From: Akkermansiaceae bacterium
GTDB lineage: Bacteria > Verrucomicrobiota > Verrucomicrobiia > Verrucomicrobiales > Akkermansiaceae
DNA length: 64,000 nt
NCBI GenBank assembly: GCA_025457665.1
Contig: JALOTY010000001.1
Coordinates: 124,001-188,000 of the forward strand
Direction: 5' to 3'
In this document: in pieces, positions 41,342-51,096 of the stretch
Position numbering within the stretch: the stretch's first letter is position 1
How the letters are laid out: each line of letters starts with the position of its first letter
Position numbers and translations under genes: made by a program
The notes under the pieces: model-generated
The model's database searches: none
Told to the model about the DNA's origin: nothing
Seen by the model: only the letters and a program-made list of their open reading frames with translations

Positions 41342-43024
41342 TTACTGTTCGGATAGTAGTTTCAGTTGCTCTTCGGCCTCAGCGGCCATTTCCTTGTCCT
41401 TGCCCTTGGTGGCGGCTTCCTTGAGGCGGATGAGAAGTTCGTAGTCGCGGGGCCATTTCGCGAGGCCCTCGAGCAGGGTGTCCATGGCCTTTTCCGGTTC
41501 ATTTTTTCCCATGTGGAACTCCGCGAGCCGGGCTTCCATGGGGAGCATCACTCCGGGCGGCATCATCAGCGTCGAGCGGCGCTGACGGTCGGCGGCGGAG
41601 CGGTACCAATTGAAGGCCGAGCCGCGATCCTTTTCCGGTCCGGCCATGGAAAGCAGGCCATTGAGCTCGCTTGCCATGACCTCCATGTTGCGGAATGCCC
41701 TGGCCCATTGGGAGGCTTCGGCGCGCTCCACAGCGACGTTGCGGGTCTGGACGAAATTTCCACCCAGCCGCGTGAGATCTTCAGCGAGAGTGCGGGCCGA
41801 CTCCATGTCCTTGGCTTCGAGGGCGAGGCGGGCACCGACCACGGTGGAATGAGCCTGGAGAGACCAGACCGCGAGGGTGTATTCGCCCATTCCTTTGACG
41901 ATATCCGGGTGGGGCAGGAGGTCCTTGGCGATTTTCATGTCCCCGGCTCCGCCGCGGCGCAGGAGGAGTCGGGAGGGAAGGGTGGCAGCTTCCCAAAGAA
42001 TCATCCGCCCGCCGTCCGAGCTGGCCTTGTCCTTGTTGACGGCAATCCGAGACAGCCCTTCGGCCACGGCCAGGGCGGTTTCATAGTCACCCTTCGAGGC
42101 GAGCGCGGCGGCGCGATAGCATTCCGCGCGGGTCCAACCGGGGCAATCCACGGCACCCAAACCGCTGCGGCGCATCCATGCAGCGTAGAGGTCGGCCGCG
42201 CGGCCAAAGGCGGCTTGCGCCCGGCCGTGATTTCCACAGCGCCACTCGTAGTGTCCGAGGACGTGGAAATAGGGGGCGAAATCGGGGGACTCGAGGCAGA
42301 GCGTGCGGGCGAGTTCGAGATCCTTTTCCAGATCCGGGGCTTCGGCCCTCATGGCGAGCAGGGCGTGTTTCAGATAGAGGAGATCGGGGTATTTTCCGAT
42401 GAGATCCCGCAGGCGCTGTTCCTCGCGTTCCTGGTCGGGAGTGGCATCGCCCATGTCATCGAATCCGCCGCGACCCATCAGAGCCTGCATGAGCACGAGC
42501 TGAGGGTCGTCCTCAAACTCTTTCGCGGCCGAGCCGAAAGCGCTGGCGGCTTCCTGGGGGCCGAGTTCGATGAGTTTCGAGAGGGCGAAAACGTAACGGT
42601 GTTCCAGCTCGGTCCCCACGCCCGCATCCACCAGCGAAAGCATTTGGTCGAGAATCGCGTCCCTTTCCGCGGTGTATTCCGCATTCCCGTGGAAAAGGGC
42701 CAGCGCGGCACCCCAGTAGGCCATCAGGCAATTGGGATCCGCCACCATGGCACTGGCAAAATGCCGGAAGGCCTCGAAATCCCAGCCGGCGTGGAGGCAG
42801 GTGAGGCCATCCCTGACCGACTGCTGGACGGCATCATTGGCGGCGCTGACGGTCATCGTCACCCCCCCCTTGACCGATGGGGGAAAAGGTGCGGGCACGG
42901 CCCCGAGTTTCTTGGCGACCATTTCCGCTGCCGTGAGTGGCGGGGCGGTGGCCTCTTCCGGCTTCTGTGTCTCCTCCGCCAAGGCCAATCCTGCGCAGGC
43001 GAACCAAATCCATCCCGATTTCAT
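41342..43024 (-). CDS. Secreted TPR-like protein, 560 residues
   Basis: ATG 43024 gives a signal peptide (MKSGWIWFACAGLALA). The mature part is made of degenerate helical repeats; 'AMVADPNCLMAYWGAALALFHGNAEYTAERDAIL' and 'VLGHYEWRCGNHGRAQAAFGRAADLYAAWM' are TPR-like and recall a family of DUF-type TPR proteins with a 'VADPNCAMAYWGLAM' hallmark seen in many environmental bacteria. No catalytic motif. Convergent with ispH, 8 nt apart. Confidence 0.8.
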   Translation of the reverse strand: MKSGWIWFACAGLALAEETQKPEEATAPPLTAAEMVAKKLGAVPAPFPPSVKGGVTMTVSAANDAVQQSVRDGLTCLHAGWDFEAFRHFASAMVADPNCLMAYWGAALALFHGNAEYTAERDAILDQMLSLVDAGVGTELEHRYVFALSKLIELGPQEAASAFGSAAKEFEDDPQLVLMQALMGRGGFDDMGDATPDQEREEQRLRDLIGKYPDLLYLKHALLAMRAEAPDLEKDLELARTLCLESPDFAPYFHVLGHYEWRCGNHGRAQAAFGRAADLYAAWMRRSGLGAVDCPGWTRAECYRAAALASKGDYETALAVAEGLSRIAVNKDKASSDGGRMILWEAATLPSRLLLRRGGAGDMKIAKDLLPHPDIVKGMGEYTLAVWSLQAHSTVVGARLALEAKDMESARTLAEDLTRLGGNFVQTRNVAVERAEASQWARAFRNMEVMASELNGLLSMAGPEKDRGSAFNWYRSAADRQRRSTLMMPPGVMLPMEARLAEFHMGKNEPEKAMDTLLEGLAKWPRDYELLIRLKEAATKGKDKEMAAEAEEQLKLLSEQ

Positions 43025-43110
43025 GCCGCGGACCATGCGAATCCCCGGCCCCGCCTCCAAGCAAAATGAACACTCGCCCAGGACCGGGTCCCCCGATTAG
43101 TTTCCCGCGC

Positions 43111-43911
43111 ATGAAGCTCGGCGTGATGGGTTGCGGGAAAATGGGCACGGCTCTCGTGGCAGGTGCCGTGAAATCAGGAGCGATACAAGGGGCGGATCTG
43201 ATCGGTTTCGACCCCTCCACTTCTGCCAGGGAAGCCTTCGCGCTCGCCACCGGCGGGGAAGTCACCGGTGAAGTTTCCGGGCTGGCTGCCTGCGATGTGC
43301 TCCTGCTGTGCACCAAGCCCCAGCACGCCGCCGAGGCTCTAGCCGCCCTTCACGGGCTTGTTTCGTCAGATGGCCTGCTGATCTCCGTGGCGGCGGGCCT
43401 CGATTTGGCCTGGCTTTCCCGCCATGCGCCCCCCGGGTGGCGGGTCATCCGCACGATGCCGAACACCCCAGCCCTTGTCGGCGAAGGCGCGGCTGCCTTT
43501 GCCTGCGGAACCGGGGCGACCGATGGCGATGCCGGACTCGCCCGGACCTTGCTCAGTGCGGTGGGATCGGCTCACGAGCTTCCCGAAAACCTGCTAGATG
43601 CCGTCACCGGGCTTTCCGGAAGCGGCCCGGCGTATGCTTTCGTGATGATCGAGGCCCTCGCCGATGGCGGGGTGAAGGCAGGTCTGCCGCGCAGCATCGC
43701 CCTGGAACTCGCAGCGCGCACCTTGCGGGGAGCGGCCACCCTGGTGCTGGAAAGCGGCACGCATCCCGCCCAGTTGAAGGACCAGGTCGCCTCGCCGGGG
43801 GGCACGACCATTGCCGGACTGGCGGAACTTGAGCGCCTTGGACTCCGCGGCGCCTTGATCAGTGCGGTCGATGCCGCCACCCAGCGGGCCCGCGAACTCG
43901 GACGCTCCTGA
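43111..43911 (+). CDS. proC: Pyrroline-5-carboxylate reductase
   Basis: 266 residues. The Rossmann motif 'GVMGCGKMGTALV' lies at the N-terminus; 'LCTKPQHAAEAL', 'MPNTPALVGEGAAAFACG', and the C-terminal signature 'GLSGSGPAYAFVMIEALADGGVKAGLPR' are all present. It reduces P5C to proline with NAD(P)H. The first of a run of five plus-strand genes with short gaps. Confidence 0.94.
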   Translation: MKLGVMGCGKMGTALVAGAVKSGAIQGADLIGFDPSTSAREAFALATGGEVTGEVSGLAACDVLLLCTKPQHAAEALAALHGLVSSDGLLISVAAGLDLAWLSRHAPPGWRVIRTMPNTPALVGEGAAAFACGTGATDGDAGLARTLLSAVGSAHELPENLLDAVTGLSGSGPAYAFVMIEALADGGVKAGLPRSIALELAARTLRGAATLVLESGTHPAQLKDQVASPGGTTIAGLAELERLGLRGALISAVDAATQRARELGRS

Positions 43912-43953
43912 TTTTCGCTTCACGCCCCGCAATCGACCCACTAGCCTCACGCC

Positions 43954-44883
43954 ATGCGTCTCACGCTCGCTCTCCTCCCCGCCGCCCTGATCCTCGTTTC
44001 CTGCGGTGACAAGTCCGACCTTCCGCCGATGGTCACATCCGGTTCCGGCGACAACAATCGCGCCGAAACCTTGTTCCAAGAGGGGAAATCAGCCGAAGAC
44101 GCAGGCAAGACCAAAAAGGCCATCGGGATTTACGACCGGCTTGCCGATGAGATTCCCTTCGCATCGAAGGCCCCCGAAGCACGATTCCGCCAAGCCAAGT
44201 TGCTCGACCAAAGTGGCGAGACACTCAAGGCTTTCGAGGCCTATCAGGATGTGATCACCCGATACTCCGGCAGTGGACTTTACAAGCAGGCCTATGACAG
44301 GCAGACCGAAATGGCTTTCCAGGCCGCCGAGGGCGAAATCCGCACCGGGGGTTTCCTCGGTCTGACCTCGAAACTTTCTCCGGAAAAGATCATCGGCATG
44401 CTGGAGGCAGTCGCGAAAAATGCTCCACGGACCGATACCGCCGCGCGCGCCCAATACAAGATCGGCGACATTCTCGTGGCTCAGGAAAAAATCGGTGAGG
44501 CGGTCGAGGCCTATCGCAAAGTGGTGATCAATTACCCGAACTCCTCCTACGCCGCCGAGGCCCAGTTCCGCACCGGCCAAGTACTCATGGAGCAGGCGCG
44601 CGAAGGAAATCAGGACCAGGCCAACCTCGCCCGCGCCCGCGACGCGCTCAACGACTACCTCACCCTTTTCCCCGGCCACCGCCACAACTCGGAAGCCCGC
44701 CAGCTCCTCGGCAACATCGGCGGCCAGGACGTCCAGAACGCTTTCAACATCGCCCAGTTCTACGAGAAAAAGGGCGATACCGGGTCGGCACGTTTCTACT
44801 ACGAGGAAGTCGTCCGTCGCGCCAAGTCCGGCGATCTCCACGATCAGGCCAAAGCCCGCCTCGCCGCCCTCGGCGGAAACTGA
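43954..44883 (+). CDS. bamD: Outer-membrane assembly lipoprotein BamD-like
   Basis: 309 residues, signal peptide with lipobox 'LILVSCGDKS'. TPR units ('AETLFQEGKSAEDAGKTKKAIGIYDRLADEIPFASKAPEARFRQAKLL...', 'KIGDILVAQEKIGEAVEAYRKVVINYPNSSYAAEAQFRTGQVLMEQA') match BamD/YfiO, including the paired 'YP.S.YA..A' signature. BamD is an essential lipoprotein of the beta-barrel machinery. It is somewhat longer than E. coli BamD (245). It is 16 nt before lptE, a sensible envelope pair. Confidence 0.85.
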   Translation: MRLTLALLPAALILVSCGDKSDLPPMVTSGSGDNNRAETLFQEGKSAEDAGKTKKAIGIYDRLADEIPFASKAPEARFRQAKLLDQSGETLKAFEAYQDVITRYSGSGLYKQAYDRQTEMAFQAAEGEIRTGGFLGLTSKLSPEKIIGMLEAVAKNAPRTDTAARAQYKIGDILVAQEKIGEAVEAYRKVVINYPNSSYAAEAQFRTGQVLMEQAREGNQDQANLARARDALNDYLTLFPGHRHNSEARQLLGNIGGQDVQNAFNIAQFYEKKGDTGSARFYYEEVVRRAKSGDLHDQAKARLAALGGN

Positions 44884-44899
44884 ACCCCCTCACCCCGCC

Positions 44900-45409
44900 A
44901 TGCGACTCCTCTCCGCCGCTCTCGCCGCCACCTTCGCCCTTGCCGGTTGCGCCGGTTATCAGATCGATGGTGCCAAGCCCGCCGTCCTGCAGAACGTCCA
45001 GACCATTTCCGTCCCGATGTTCCGCAACGACACGCTCCACCCGCGCGCGGAAACGATCGCCACGTCCGCCGCGGCCGATGCCTTGGTCCGCGATGGCACC
45101 TATCGCCTCGCTTCAACCGGTGATGCCGATGCCGTGCTTGAAGGCACCATCCAGGAAATCGATTACGTGCAAATCCGCTCCGCCCGCTTCGATACCCTGC
45201 GACCGCTCGAACTCCAAAACACCATCACTCTTGCTTGGACCTTGCGCGATGGGGCGGACCCGAACCGCGTTCTGGCTTCCGGCACCTCCACCGGCAGCTC
45301 TCGCTTCTTTGTCGATTCCAATCTCCAGACCGCCCGCAACAGCGCCCTGCCCGACGCCCTCGAACGCGCTGCCGAAGCCATGGTCTCACGCATCGCCAAC
45401 GGCTACTGA
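44900..45409 (+). CDS. lptE: LptE-like LPS assembly lipoprotein
   Basis: 169 residues with lipobox 'FALAGCAGYQ'. 'VLQNVQTISVPMFRNDTLHPRAETIATSAAADALVRDGTYRLASTGDADAVLEGTIQEIDY' is the typical LptE alpha/beta core. LptE plugs LptD and delivers LPS to the surface. It agrees with lipid A synthesis from lpxC-fabZ in the same window. Confidence 0.85.
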   Translation: MRLLSAALAATFALAGCAGYQIDGAKPAVLQNVQTISVPMFRNDTLHPRAETIATSAAADALVRDGTYRLASTGDADAVLEGTIQEIDYVQIRSARFDTLRPLELQNTITLAWTLRDGADPNRVLASGTSTGSSRFFVDSNLQTARNSALPDALERAAEAMVSRIANGY

Positions 45410-45427
45410 CCCGCGGCCCGCTGCGCC

Positions 45428-46093
45428 ATGATCGCCTTCGTCCCCACGCCCATCGGCCATCGCGACGATATCACGCTGCGGGCCATCGCGGTCCTGAAAG
45501 AGGCCGATCGCATCGCCTGCGAAGACACCCGCCACTCGGCACCGCTGCTGGCCCATCTTGGGATCGACTCGAAGCCGCTCATCTCCCTCCACGAGCACAA
45601 CGAAGTACGACGAATCCCGGAGATCATCGCCGCCGCCCGTGCCGGAGAAAAGATCGCTGTCATCTCGGACGCCGGCATGCCCGGGGTTTCCGATCCCGGC
45701 TATCGGCTCATCCAGGCCTGTCTGGCCGATGACATTCCCTACGAAGTCCTCCCCGGACCCTCCGCCGTGCTCACCGCCCTCATCGGTTCCGGTCTGCCCA
45801 CCCATGCCTTCCATTTCCTCGGCTTCCTCTCGGTGAAAAAGGGCAAACGACTCGCCGCCATGGAGGCCGCCTTGAAATCGGATGGCACCACGATTTTCTT
45901 CGAGTCACCGCATCGTGTCGTTTCCACTTTGGAAGTCCTCGCCGCCGCCCACCCCGAGGCCCGATGCTGCGTCGCCCGCGAGTTGACGAAGAAGTTTGAA
46001 ACCTACCACCGCGGCAGCGCCGCCGAACTCCTCGCCCATTTCCAAGCCCATCCACCGAAGGGCGAAATCGTCTTCCTCATCGCCGGTGCCTGA
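45428..46093 (+). CDS. rsmI: 16S rRNA (cytidine-1402 2'-O)-methyltransferase
   Basis: 221 residues. 'AFVPTPIGHRDDITLRAI' at the N-terminus, 'CEDTRHSAPLL', 'ISDAGMPGVSDPGYRLI' (SAM site) and 'PGPSAVLTALIGSGL' are the RsmI signature. It is shorter than E. coli RsmI (286), lacking the C-terminal domain, and ends soon after 'CVARELTKKFE...GEIVFLIAG'. The next gene starts after 25 nt. Confidence 0.93.
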   Translation: MIAFVPTPIGHRDDITLRAIAVLKEADRIACEDTRHSAPLLAHLGIDSKPLISLHEHNEVRRIPEIIAAARAGEKIAVISDAGMPGVSDPGYRLIQACLADDIPYEVLPGPSAVLTALIGSGLPTHAFHFLGFLSVKKGKRLAAMEAALKSDGTTIFFESPHRVVSTLEVLAAAHPEARCCVARELTKKFETYHRGSAAELLAHFQAHPPKGEIVFLIAGA

Positions 46094-46118
46094 GACCTGT
46101 TAGATCGACCTCCTCATC

Positions 46119-47042
46119 ATGCCCGCCTTCTCCACCTGTTGGAACAACTCCCGCCATACCGATGGCGAGGCGATGATCGATGAAATCGTCGAACTGGGTT
46201 TCACCAGCATCGAGCTTTCCCACGGCATGACCGTCGCCAAGCTCCCCGGCATCCGCAAAGCCTTCGCGGCTGGCAGCTTCACCTGCATCGGCGTGCACAA
46301 CTATTTCCCCTCGCCCGTGGAGGTCATGATCGATGCCCCCGATGCCTACGAGTTCACCTCACATCGCCCCGGCGATCGCCAGCGCGCGATGGACATGACG
46401 CGCCGCACCTTGGAAATCGCCGCCGAGTTCCGTGCGAAATACCTCGTCCTCCACATGGGTTCGGTGCCCATGAAGTCATCGAAGTGGACCAAGCCGCTCA
46501 CTGCCATGGTCACCGATGGCCAGCGCGACACTCCGGAGTTTGCCGCGAAACGCATCGACTTCATCCGCAAGCGCGAGAAGGTCGCCCCGCTCTACTATCA
46601 GCGTGCCATCGCCGCTCTTGAAACCCTTGCTGAACTTGCCCGCGAGGCGGGAGTTATTCTGGCCATCGAATCCCGCTCACGCTTCGAGGACATGCCCACC
46701 GAGCGCGAGATGCTGGCCTTGCAGGAGCATTTCAAGGATCACCCGCATGTGGGCTATTGGCATGACTTCGGCCACGTCCAGCTCAAGCACAACCTCGGTC
46801 TGCTCGATCACGGCGAATGGTTGTCGCGCATCTCGCCGCACATCATCGGTGCCCACGTGCACGATGTCCAGTGGCCCGCCCGCGATCATCGCGTGCCCTT
46901 CACGGGTGAACTCGACTATGCCGCCCTGCTGCCCCATTTCCCCCATGGCTGCCCGCTGACCTGGGAGCTTTCCCCCACCCGCAAGGCCGATGAAATCCGC
47001 GAGGCCTTGCAGGTCTGGAAGCATTTGTTTCCGGCACGTTGA
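46119..47042 (+). CDS. Sugar phosphate isomerase/epimerase-type TIM-barrel protein
   Basis: 307 residues. AP endonuclease 2-like fold with 'FSTCWNNSRHTDGEAMIDEIVELGFTSIELSHGM' at the start, 'LVLHMGSVPM' (metal His), 'LAIESRSRFEDMPTEREM' (Glu), 'GYWHDFGHVQLKHNLGLLDHGEWLSRI' and 'IGAHVHDV' giving the metal ligands. Substrates of this group vary from xylose to inositol; not readable here. The terminator 47050-47080 follows. Confidence 0.85.
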   Translation: MPAFSTCWNNSRHTDGEAMIDEIVELGFTSIELSHGMTVAKLPGIRKAFAAGSFTCIGVHNYFPSPVEVMIDAPDAYEFTSHRPGDRQRAMDMTRRTLEIAAEFRAKYLVLHMGSVPMKSSKWTKPLTAMVTDGQRDTPEFAAKRIDFIRKREKVAPLYYQRAIAALETLAELAREAGVILAIESRSRFEDMPTEREMLALQEHFKDHPHVGYWHDFGHVQLKHNLGLLDHGEWLSRISPHIIGAHVHDVQWPARDHRVPFTGELDYAALLPHFPHGCPLTWELSPTRKADEIREALQVWKHLFPAR

Positions 47043-47049
47043 AACTGAA

Positions 47050-47080
47050 AAGCCGCCTGCCCGGGGTCGGGAGGCGGCTT
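47050..47080 (-). terminator. Hairpin terminator between two convergent genes
   Basis: Nine pairs, AAGCCGCCT (47050-47058) with AGGCGGCTT (47072-47080). Read on the minus strand it runs into TTTTCAG, so it best terminates the minus-strand gene, but it can act on both. Confidence 0.75.
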
Positions 47081-47105
47081 GGGAAAATCGTGGGATGTTC
47101 CACTG

Positions 47106-47462
47106 TCATTGCGCCTGGGCGCCGGCAGCCATCGCGGCCGAGATGATCGGACCGACAACCGCACCGTATAGCACCATGTAGAGAAGCGTCAGGATCGTGT
47201 AGATGAGCATCAATTTCTGAATGCCCCATTCCTTGGCCTTGATCCATCCAATGATCAATCCCCCGAGGATGCAGAAGATCAGGCTGAGAATCCCAAGCAG
47301 GGGACCTTTGCCCTTCTTGAAAGCTTGGACCACCACCATGACCCAGGTGACCAGCAGGCCTAGGGAACAGAGCGACAACAACCCTATCATCACAGGGTTC
47401 ATGGGTACGTCGGGCGCCACAGGCATGGCTGGTTCCGCTTGGGCGAGGATATCGATGATCAT
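47106..47462 (-). CDS. Small membrane protein with three helices
   Basis: 118 residues. Segments 'GLLSLCSLGLLVTWVMVVVQAF', 'LLGILSLIFCILGGLIIGWI' and 'LMLIYTILTLLYMVLYGAVVGPIIS'. The N-terminus is Pro-rich and probably periplasmic. 'GKGPLLGILSLIF' is weakly like the KGK-turn of small DUF-type membrane proteins. No function is recognised; expressed alone. Confidence 0.8.
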   Translation of the reverse strand: MIIDILAQAEPAMPVAPDVPMNPVMIGLLSLCSLGLLVTWVMVVVQAFKKGKGPLLGILSLIFCILGGLIIGWIKAKEWGIQKLMLIYTILTLLYMVLYGAVVGPIISAAMAAGAQAQ

Positions 47463-47788
47463 AGTATCGAGGGGGTTGATTTGATTCGAGCCGCCAGCGA
47501 TTTACAGGCGGGTCTCTAGCAGATTGCCCATGGACCCCACCCCATGGCAAGCCCGGTTTCAGCGCGGGAATTCATGGGCCTCGGAAACAGGCATCGAATC
47601 GAGCCCGGATTTCCATGTGGGACTGATTTTAAGTGCCGGATGAGCCGGGATTTGGGGTGGTTTCGCGAAAATCGGTAATTTTCTTCTGCCGATGAATGCC
47701 GAAAAGGCGGTGTTTTCGCCAAAATGACGAATTTTGGATTGATTCTGAAGTTGAATTGCCCTAACTTCCCGCCCGAACCCCAATTTTC
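47463..47788. other. Divergent gap upstream of ilvB
   Basis: 326 nt without a gene. Near ilvB two stretches share TTTTCGC: about 47661-47672 is a TTTCGCGAAA palindrome and about 47713-47722 GTTTTCGCCAA. They could be regulator sites for the branched-chain amino acid operon. I see no attenuator-type leader peptide with a run of Leu/Val/Ile codons. Confidence 0.4.
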
Positions 47789-49516
47789 ATGAGCAAAGCA
47801 TCCCTCGACGGCGCCCAAGCCCTGATCCAAACGCTCGACGAACTCGGCATCGAGTACATTTTCGGCTACTCCGGCGGAGCGGCCATCCCGATCTTCGATG
47901 CGCTCGAAACGGTCAAGACGAAGATGAAATTCATCCTCGTCCGCCACGAACAAGGGGCCGTTCACATGGCCGACGGTTATGCTCGCGCCACCGGCAGGCC
48001 GGCGGCGGTGCTCGTGACCTCGGGTCCGGGCGCAGGAAACACGGTCACCGGACTGATGACCGCGATGATGGACTCGGTGCCGATGATCGTTCTTTCCGGC
48101 CAGACCGTGACCTGGATGCTGGGCAAAGACGCGTTCCAGGAAGCCGACATTTTCGGCATCACCATCCCGGTGGTGAAGCACAACTACCTCGTCAAAAACA
48201 GCAACGACCTCCCGCGCATCGCTCGCGAGGCCTACCACATCGCCACCACCGGTCGCCCCGGCCCGGTGCTGATCGATATCCCCAAGGACATTTCCTCCGG
48301 TGCCTTCACCGGTGAAATGAACCCGCCCTTCCAGCTTCCGGGATATGATCCGACGTCCTCTTTCAACATCGATGCCCAGGGTGTCCGCGATGCCGCCAAG
48401 CTCATCGCCCAGGCCCAGCGTCCGGTGATTCTGGCCGGCCAGGGTGCGATGATCGCCCGCGCCGACAAGGAACTCCGCTACCTTGCGGAAACCCTCCAAG
48501 CCCCGGTGACCACCACGCTTCTCGGCAAGGGCGTTTTCCCGGAAACCCATCCGCTCTCGCTCGGCATGCTCGGCATGCACGGCACCGCCTATGCCAACAA
48601 GGCGATGATGGAGTGCGACCTGCTCATCAACGTCGGCTCGCGCTTCGACGACCGCATCATCGGCCGCCCCGACAAGTTCTGCCAGGATGCGAAAATCATC
48701 CACATCGACATCGATCCCGCCGAAGCCGGCAAGATGATCCAGCCGGACGTGATGATCGTCGGCGACGCCAAAGCCGCCCTCTCGGAGATCAATGAGAAGA
48801 TCGGCCCGCTTCCGACCGGCGAGTGGCTGGCGAAGTTGGATGGCTACAAGAAGAAGTACCCGCTCAACTACAAAAAGCAGGGCGGTCTGCGGATGCAGCA
48901 GGTCATCGATGAGCTTTACGAACTCACCCAGGGCAAGGCGATTGTTTCCACGGATGTGGGCCAGCACCAGATGTGGGCGGCGCAGTTCTACAAGAACGAC
49001 GAGTCCTTCCACTGGCTCTCCTCCGGCGGTGCCGGGACCATGGGCTTCGGTTTCCCCGCGGCCATCGGTGCCCAGCTTGCCCATCCGGAAAAAACCGTGA
49101 TCTCGATTTCCGGCGATGGCGGTTTCCAAATGACCCTCTTCGAACTCGCCACCGCGCAGATCCACAAGCTGCCAATCAAGATCGTGGTGCTCGACAACGC
49201 CTACCTCGGCATGGTCCGCCAATGGCAGGAGCTGTTCTTCGAAAACCGCGAAAGCGGCGTGGACCTGCTCGGCAATCCGGATTTCTGCAAGCTCGCTGCC
49301 GCCTACGGCATCCCCAGTGTTTACATCAAGCGCCCGGCTGATGTGACCAAGCAGCTTGAAAAAGCCCTCGCCTACAACGATGGCCCCATCCTCATCCATG
49401 CCGAGTGTGTGAAGACCGACAACGTCTTCCCGATGATCCCCGCCGGTGCCCCGCTCGAAGCAATGATCATCGAGGCCCCGAAAGTCAAAATGGACAAGCC
49501 CGTCGGTTCCACGTGA
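47789..49516 (+). CDS. ilvB: Acetolactate synthase large subunit
   Basis: 575 residues. ThDP enzyme: N-domain Glu in '[18 protein letters not shown]', FAD/central domain '[20 protein letters not shown]', and ThDP motif '[29 protein letters not shown]'. It makes acetolactate or acetohydroxybutyrate for Val/Leu/Ile synthesis. The small-subunit gene follows after 83 nt that contain repeated TTTCAGC units. Confidence 0.96.
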   Translation: MSKASLDGAQALIQTLDELGIEYIFGYSGGAAIPIFDALETVKTKMKFILVRHEQGAVHMADGYARATGRPAAVLVTSGPGAGNTVTGLMTAMMDSVPMIVLSGQTVTWMLGKDAFQEADIFGITIPVVKHNYLVKNSNDLPRIAREAYHIATTGRPGPVLIDIPKDISSGAFTGEMNPPFQLPGYDPTSSFNIDAQGVRDAAKLIAQAQRPVILAGQGAMIARADKELRYLAETLQAPVTTTLLGKGVFPETHPLSLGMLGMHGTAYANKAMMECDLLINVGSRFDDRIIGRPDKFCQDAKIIHIDIDPAEAGKMIQPDVMIVGDAKAALSEINEKIGPLPTGEWLAKLDGYKKKYPLNYKKQGGLRMQQVIDELYELTQGKAIVSTDVGQHQMWAAQFYKNDESFHWLSSGGAGTMGFGFPAAIGAQLAHPEKTVISISGDGGFQMTLFELATAQIHKLPIKIVVLDNAYLGMVRQWQELFFENRESGVDLLGNPDFCKLAAAYGIPSVYIKRPADVTKQLEKALAYNDGPILIHAECVKTDNVFPMIPAGAPLEAMIIEAPKVKMDKPVGST

Positions 49517-49540
49517 TCCGCCCCTGGTCCCCTCCATCCG

Positions 49541-49598
49541 TTTTCAGCATCTCCCCATTTCAGCTTTTCAGCGTTTCAGCATTTCAGCTTTTCAAAAA
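49541..49598. repeat. TTTCAGC short repeats between ilvB and ilvN
   Basis: At least five TTTCAGC or near copies in about 55 nt directly before ilvN. Such CAGC-TTT repeats lie in many intergenic gaps of this phylum; role unknown. They may affect the coupling of ilvB and ilvN. Confidence 0.7.
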
Positions 49599-49599
49599 G

Positions 49600-50145
49600 A
49601 TGTCCCGCACCATCGTCACCAACGAAACTCCGGCACCGGCTTCGCCTCTGGCTTTCGGTCCGGCCCACACCCTCTCCATCCTGGTCAACAACCAGCCCGG
49701 CGTCCTGATGCGCATTTGCCAGGTCTTCTCGCGCCGGGGATTCAACATTGATTCCCTTGTGGTTTCCGAAGGCCGCAACCCGAGCTTTTCGCGGATGACT
49801 GTCGGCGTCTCCGGCGATCCTCAGGGCCTCCAGCAGATCATCATGCAGGTCAACAAGCTCATCGATGTGATCCACTGCTTCGAGCACACCAGTGAGAACT
49901 CGGTGACCAAGGAGATGATCCTCATCAAGATCCATTGCGAGGGCGAAAAACGCTCCCAAGCCCTGCAGATCTGCGAGCACTTCGGCGGCAAGACCGTGGA
50001 CCTGACCCCCAGTTCCATGATCGTCATGATCTCCGGCGATTCCCCCAAGGTGGACGCGGCCGTGACCATGTTCTCCCAATTCCAGATCATCGAGACCGTC
50101 CGCACCGGCAAGGTCGTCATGGCCCGGGGCGAGCAGCCGACCTGA
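49600..50145 (+). CDS. ilvN: Acetolactate synthase small (regulatory) subunit
   Basis: 181 residues from ATG 49600. ACT domain 'HTLSILVNNQPGVLMRICQVFSRRGFNIDSLVVSEG' (valine-binding) followed by the C-domain 'KEMILIKIHCEGEKRSQALQICEHFGGKTVDLTPSSMIVMISGDSPKVDAAVTMFSQF'. It activates IlvB and gives valine feedback inhibition. A ~20-residue Pro/Thr-rich N-terminal extension is present. Confidence 0.95.
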   Translation: MSRTIVTNETPAPASPLAFGPAHTLSILVNNQPGVLMRICQVFSRRGFNIDSLVVSEGRNPSFSRMTVGVSGDPQGLQQIIMQVNKLIDVIHCFEHTSENSVTKEMILIKIHCEGEKRSQALQICEHFGGKTVDLTPSSMIVMISGDSPKVDAAVTMFSQFQIIETVRTGKVVMARGEQPT

Positions 50146-50351
50146 GCTGAAGGCTCCCGACTCGGAAAATCAGGCGAAATCGCCCCCGTGGGTGTTTTTC
50201 CAAGGGGGTGAAATTTTGAGTAGCCGCTTGGCGCGCGATTTGCTTCGCTCCCCACCCAACTGGTGGTTTTGGCGTTTTCGACACGATTCCGCCTTTGCCC
50301 TCACGTCCGTCAGAACCCATGTCGTCCCCCGCATCCCTATCCTCCACGAAC

Positions 50352-51035
50352 ATGAAATTCGCCGCCACATTTACCGCAGCCGCACTCTTTGCAGTGCCAA
50401 TGGTTTCTGAAGCCGTCGTCGTCGCTTACTGGAACTTCAATACTCTGACCACCTCTACCAACAATGGCACAAGCTACTCCCCCAGCTCTGGGGCTGGTTC
50501 ATTGACGGTGGGAGTTGCAGCCAGCGACAACGCCGGCACCAATCGCGGGATCAACGCCTTTGCAGGGACCACCACCAACGCGCTTAACTCCGATCCATCT
50601 GGACAGGCACTTACCATCCAGGGCGGAGCCCTCGAAACCACCACTCCCGTTCAAAACAATGGGGCAACTATTGTGATTCAGGTCGATTTGACGGGCCTCG
50701 AGAACCCCATTTTGAGTTTTGCCAGTCAGCGTACTGGCACAGGCTTCAACAGCAATCAGGTCGCTTATTCCACCACGGGATCTTCTTACACCGATTTTGG
50801 TTCGGCCTACAACCCAGGCACTTCCTTTGGATCGACGATCTATTCGTTCGATTTTTCGACGATCGATGCGCTCGATGGTGTCGCCACAGCTTATTTCCGA
50901 ATCACGCTCACTGGCGCTACCTCGAACGCCGGCAACAACCGGATTGACAACATCCAGATCAACGCCGTCCCCGAACCCGGTTTCGCCCTTCTCGGCAGCC
51001 TCGGTATCCTCGGCATCTTCCGCCGCCGCCGCTGA
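50352..51035 (+). CDS. PEP-CTERM sorted exported protein
   Basis: 227 residues. Signal peptide (MKFAATFTAAALFAVPMVSEA), a beta-rich Thr/Ser/Gly-rich body ('AYWNFNTLTTSTNNGTSYSPSSGAG') and the C-terminal tripartite signal 'VPEPGFALLGSLGILGIFRRRR' (PEP motif, membrane helix, Arg cluster). Exosortase would cleave it and attach it to the surface matrix. Followed by a strong terminator. 50146-50351 holds no gene. Confidence 0.88.
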   Translation: MKFAATFTAAALFAVPMVSEAVVVAYWNFNTLTTSTNNGTSYSPSSGAGSLTVGVAASDNAGTNRGINAFAGTTTNALNSDPSGQALTIQGGALETTTPVQNNGATIVIQVDLTGLENPILSFASQRTGTGFNSNQVAYSTTGSSYTDFGSAYNPGTSFGSTIYSFDFSTIDALDGVATAYFRITLTGATSNAGNNRIDNIQINAVPEPGFALLGSLGILGIFRRRR

Positions 51036-51063
51036 ACTTTCCTGAGGTTCGCTCCTTTCATCA

Positions 51064-51096
51064 CCCCGCACGGCCTCGGCCCTGCGGGGTTTTTTG
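51064..51096 (+). terminator. Rho-independent terminator
   Basis: CCCCGCA (51064-51070) pairs with TGCGGGG (51083-51089), followed by seven T. Ends the PEP-CTERM gene. Confidence 0.9.
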
